Shown piece after piece: positions 6,749-7,225 of a stretch of 7,225 nucleotides of DNA (within the stretch, counting starts at the first letter, position 1; each line of letters starts with the position of its first letter). This DNA is from Ignavibacteria bacterium. GTDB taxonomy: Bacteria > Bacteroidota > Ignavibacteria > Ignavibacteriales > Melioribacteraceae. Below the pieces are notes generated by a model that did no database searches, was not told the origin of the DNA, and was given only the letters and a program-made list of their open reading frames with translations. The stretch covers positions 1 through 7,225 of the forward strand of contig DAIEQP010000112.1 of the NCBI GenBank assembly GCA_027347805.1, given 5' to 3'. The position numbers and the translations under genes were made by a program.

Positions 6749-6756
6749 CAAATTTA
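6749..6756 (-). promoter_or_regulatory. Candidate -7 box for the GT2 gene
   Basis: On the minus strand this reads TAAATTTG, an exact match to the Bacteroidota -7 consensus TAnnTTTG. It would start transcription only about 5-10 bases before the GT2 ATG. No convincing -33 TTTG/TTG partner is seen about 20 bp upstream, so the call is tentative and depends on the host using Bacteroidota-type sigma. Confidence 0.3.
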
Positions 6757-6760
6757 AGAA

Positions 6761-6780
6761 TTAGCTAGGCCTTTAACTAA
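6761..6780. repeat. Imperfect dyad in the divergent promoter region
   Basis: TTAGCTA and TAACTAA are inverted copies (6 of 7 matching) separated by GGCCTT. The dyad sits immediately upstream of the candidate GT2 -7 box, where a regulator could bind, but it is short and AT-rich and may be chance. Confidence 0.25.
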
Positions 6781-6811
6781 AAATGATAGAGGAAATTTCA
6801 TCATCCTTTCT

Positions 6812-6819
6812 TAACTTTA
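6812..6819 (+). promoter_or_regulatory. Candidate -7 box for sucD
   Basis: TAACTTTA matches TAnnTTTG at all but the last base and lies about 33 bp upstream of the sucD ATG, leaving room for a leader of roughly 25-30 bases that includes the AGGA site. No clear -33 element is visible. Low confidence. Confidence 0.22.
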
Positions 6820-6841
6820 CCTTACGAATTCTGAATTAAAC

Positions 6842-6845
6842 AGGA
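6842..6845 (+). promoter_or_regulatory. Shine-Dalgarno site of sucD
   Basis: AGGA lies seven bases before the ATG at 6853 and supports that start. Confidence 0.5.
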
Positions 6846-6852
6846 AAATATT

Positions 6853-7225
6853 ATGAGCATTCTTCTTGATAAAAAATCCCGCGTTGTAGTTCAAGGAATT
6901 ACTGGCGGTGAGGGCTCCTTTCATACAAAACAGATGATTGAATATGGCACAAACGTGGTTGCAGGTGTAACTCCTGGTAAAGGTGGACAAACATTTGAAG
7001 AAACCAACGTTCCAATTTATAATACTGTAGCTGATGCTGTTAAAGCAACAAAAGCAGATTCTGCTGCTATATTTGTCCCCCCTGCTTTTGCTGCCGATGC
7101 AATACTAGAAGCTGCTAATGCGGGAATAAAGGTTGTTGTTTGTATAACCGAAGGTATTCTTACCAAAGATATGGTTACAGTTTACAATTCGATAAAAGAT
7201 AAAAATGTCAGGCTCATTGGACCAA
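6853..7225 (+). CDS. sucD: SucD, succinyl-CoA ligase alpha subunit (3'-truncated by window edge)
   Basis: The frame is open from ATG 6853 to the window end, giving 124 residues of an expected 290 or so. SucD and SucC interconvert succinyl-CoA and succinate with ATP or GTP formation in the TCA cycle. The visible part is the N-terminal CoA-binding Rossmann domain: VVVQGITGGEGSFHTKQMIE (11-30), then GVTPGKGGQTFEETNVPIY, a family hallmark, followed by IFVPPAFAADAILEA and the ICITEG-like VVVCITEGI strand, and the LIGP motif at the cut. The phosphohistidine region lies beyond the window. The start is well supported by AGGA upstream and by alignment with the usual N-terminus (MSILLDKKSRV). It is divergent from the GT2 gene and so begins a new transcription unit. 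Confidence 0.96.
   Translation, partial: MSILLDKKSRVVVQGITGGEGSFHTKQMIEYGTNVVAGVTPGKGGQTFEETNVPIYNTVADAVKATKADSAAIFVPPAFAADAILEAANAGIKVVVCITEGILTKDMVTVYNSIKDKNVRLIGP

Noticed and set aside
1..7225. A new defence, CRISPR, mobile or RNA-based system.
   Set aside because: No spaced repeats, nuclease, transposase, reverse transcriptase, toxin-antitoxin pair or tRNA-like structure was seen; every large frame matches a known metabolic or glycosyltransferase family.

Overview
The window is AT-rich bacterial DNA, tightly packed with genes and mostly housekeeping in character. The best guess for the source is a member of the Ignavibacteria/Chlorobi side of the Bacteroidota (FCB) group. This is inferred from three things: separate small PurS and PurQ proteins (most true Bacteroidetes and Gammaproteobacteria carry one large fused PurL), the overall protein flavour, and a mix of genes with clear Shine-Dalgarno sites and genes with only an A-rich leader. 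No 16S rRNA or other decisive marker is present, so the taxon is a guess.

Layout: (1) Bases 1-2580, plus strand: the end of purS, then purQ (overlapping by ATGA), tatA and gatA, with gaps of 24-26 bp or less. These cover purine synthesis, twin-arginine export and tRNA-dependent amidation. (2) Bases 2588-5913, plus strand, continuing with gaps of 1-7 bp: two tandem family-9 (heptosyltransferase-like) glycosyltransferases and a PLP sugar aminotransferase that most resembles GDP-perosamine synthase. (3) Bases 5974-6735, minus strand, convergent with the run above: a WaaE/KdtX-like family-2 glycosyltransferase. (4) Bases 6853-7225, plus strand: the start of sucD (succinyl-CoA ligase alpha subunit), cut by the window end. 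The two real intergenic gaps are 5914-5973 (small inverted repeats, possible bidirectional terminator) and 6736-6852 (divergent promoter region).

How it fits together: the four sugar genes look like a small set for building lipopolysaccharide core or O-chain, attached to the end of a housekeeping transcription unit. Two GT9 enzymes would transfer heptose-like sugars from nucleotide donors, the aminotransferase would make a 4-amino-4,6-dideoxyhexose donor, and the GT2 enzyme would add a core hexose. The window holds no obvious new defence, mobile or RNA system. The most unusual protein is the second GT9 (3642-4814): it has four-cysteine clusters near both ends and an Ala where the usual catalytic Asp of the family is expected.
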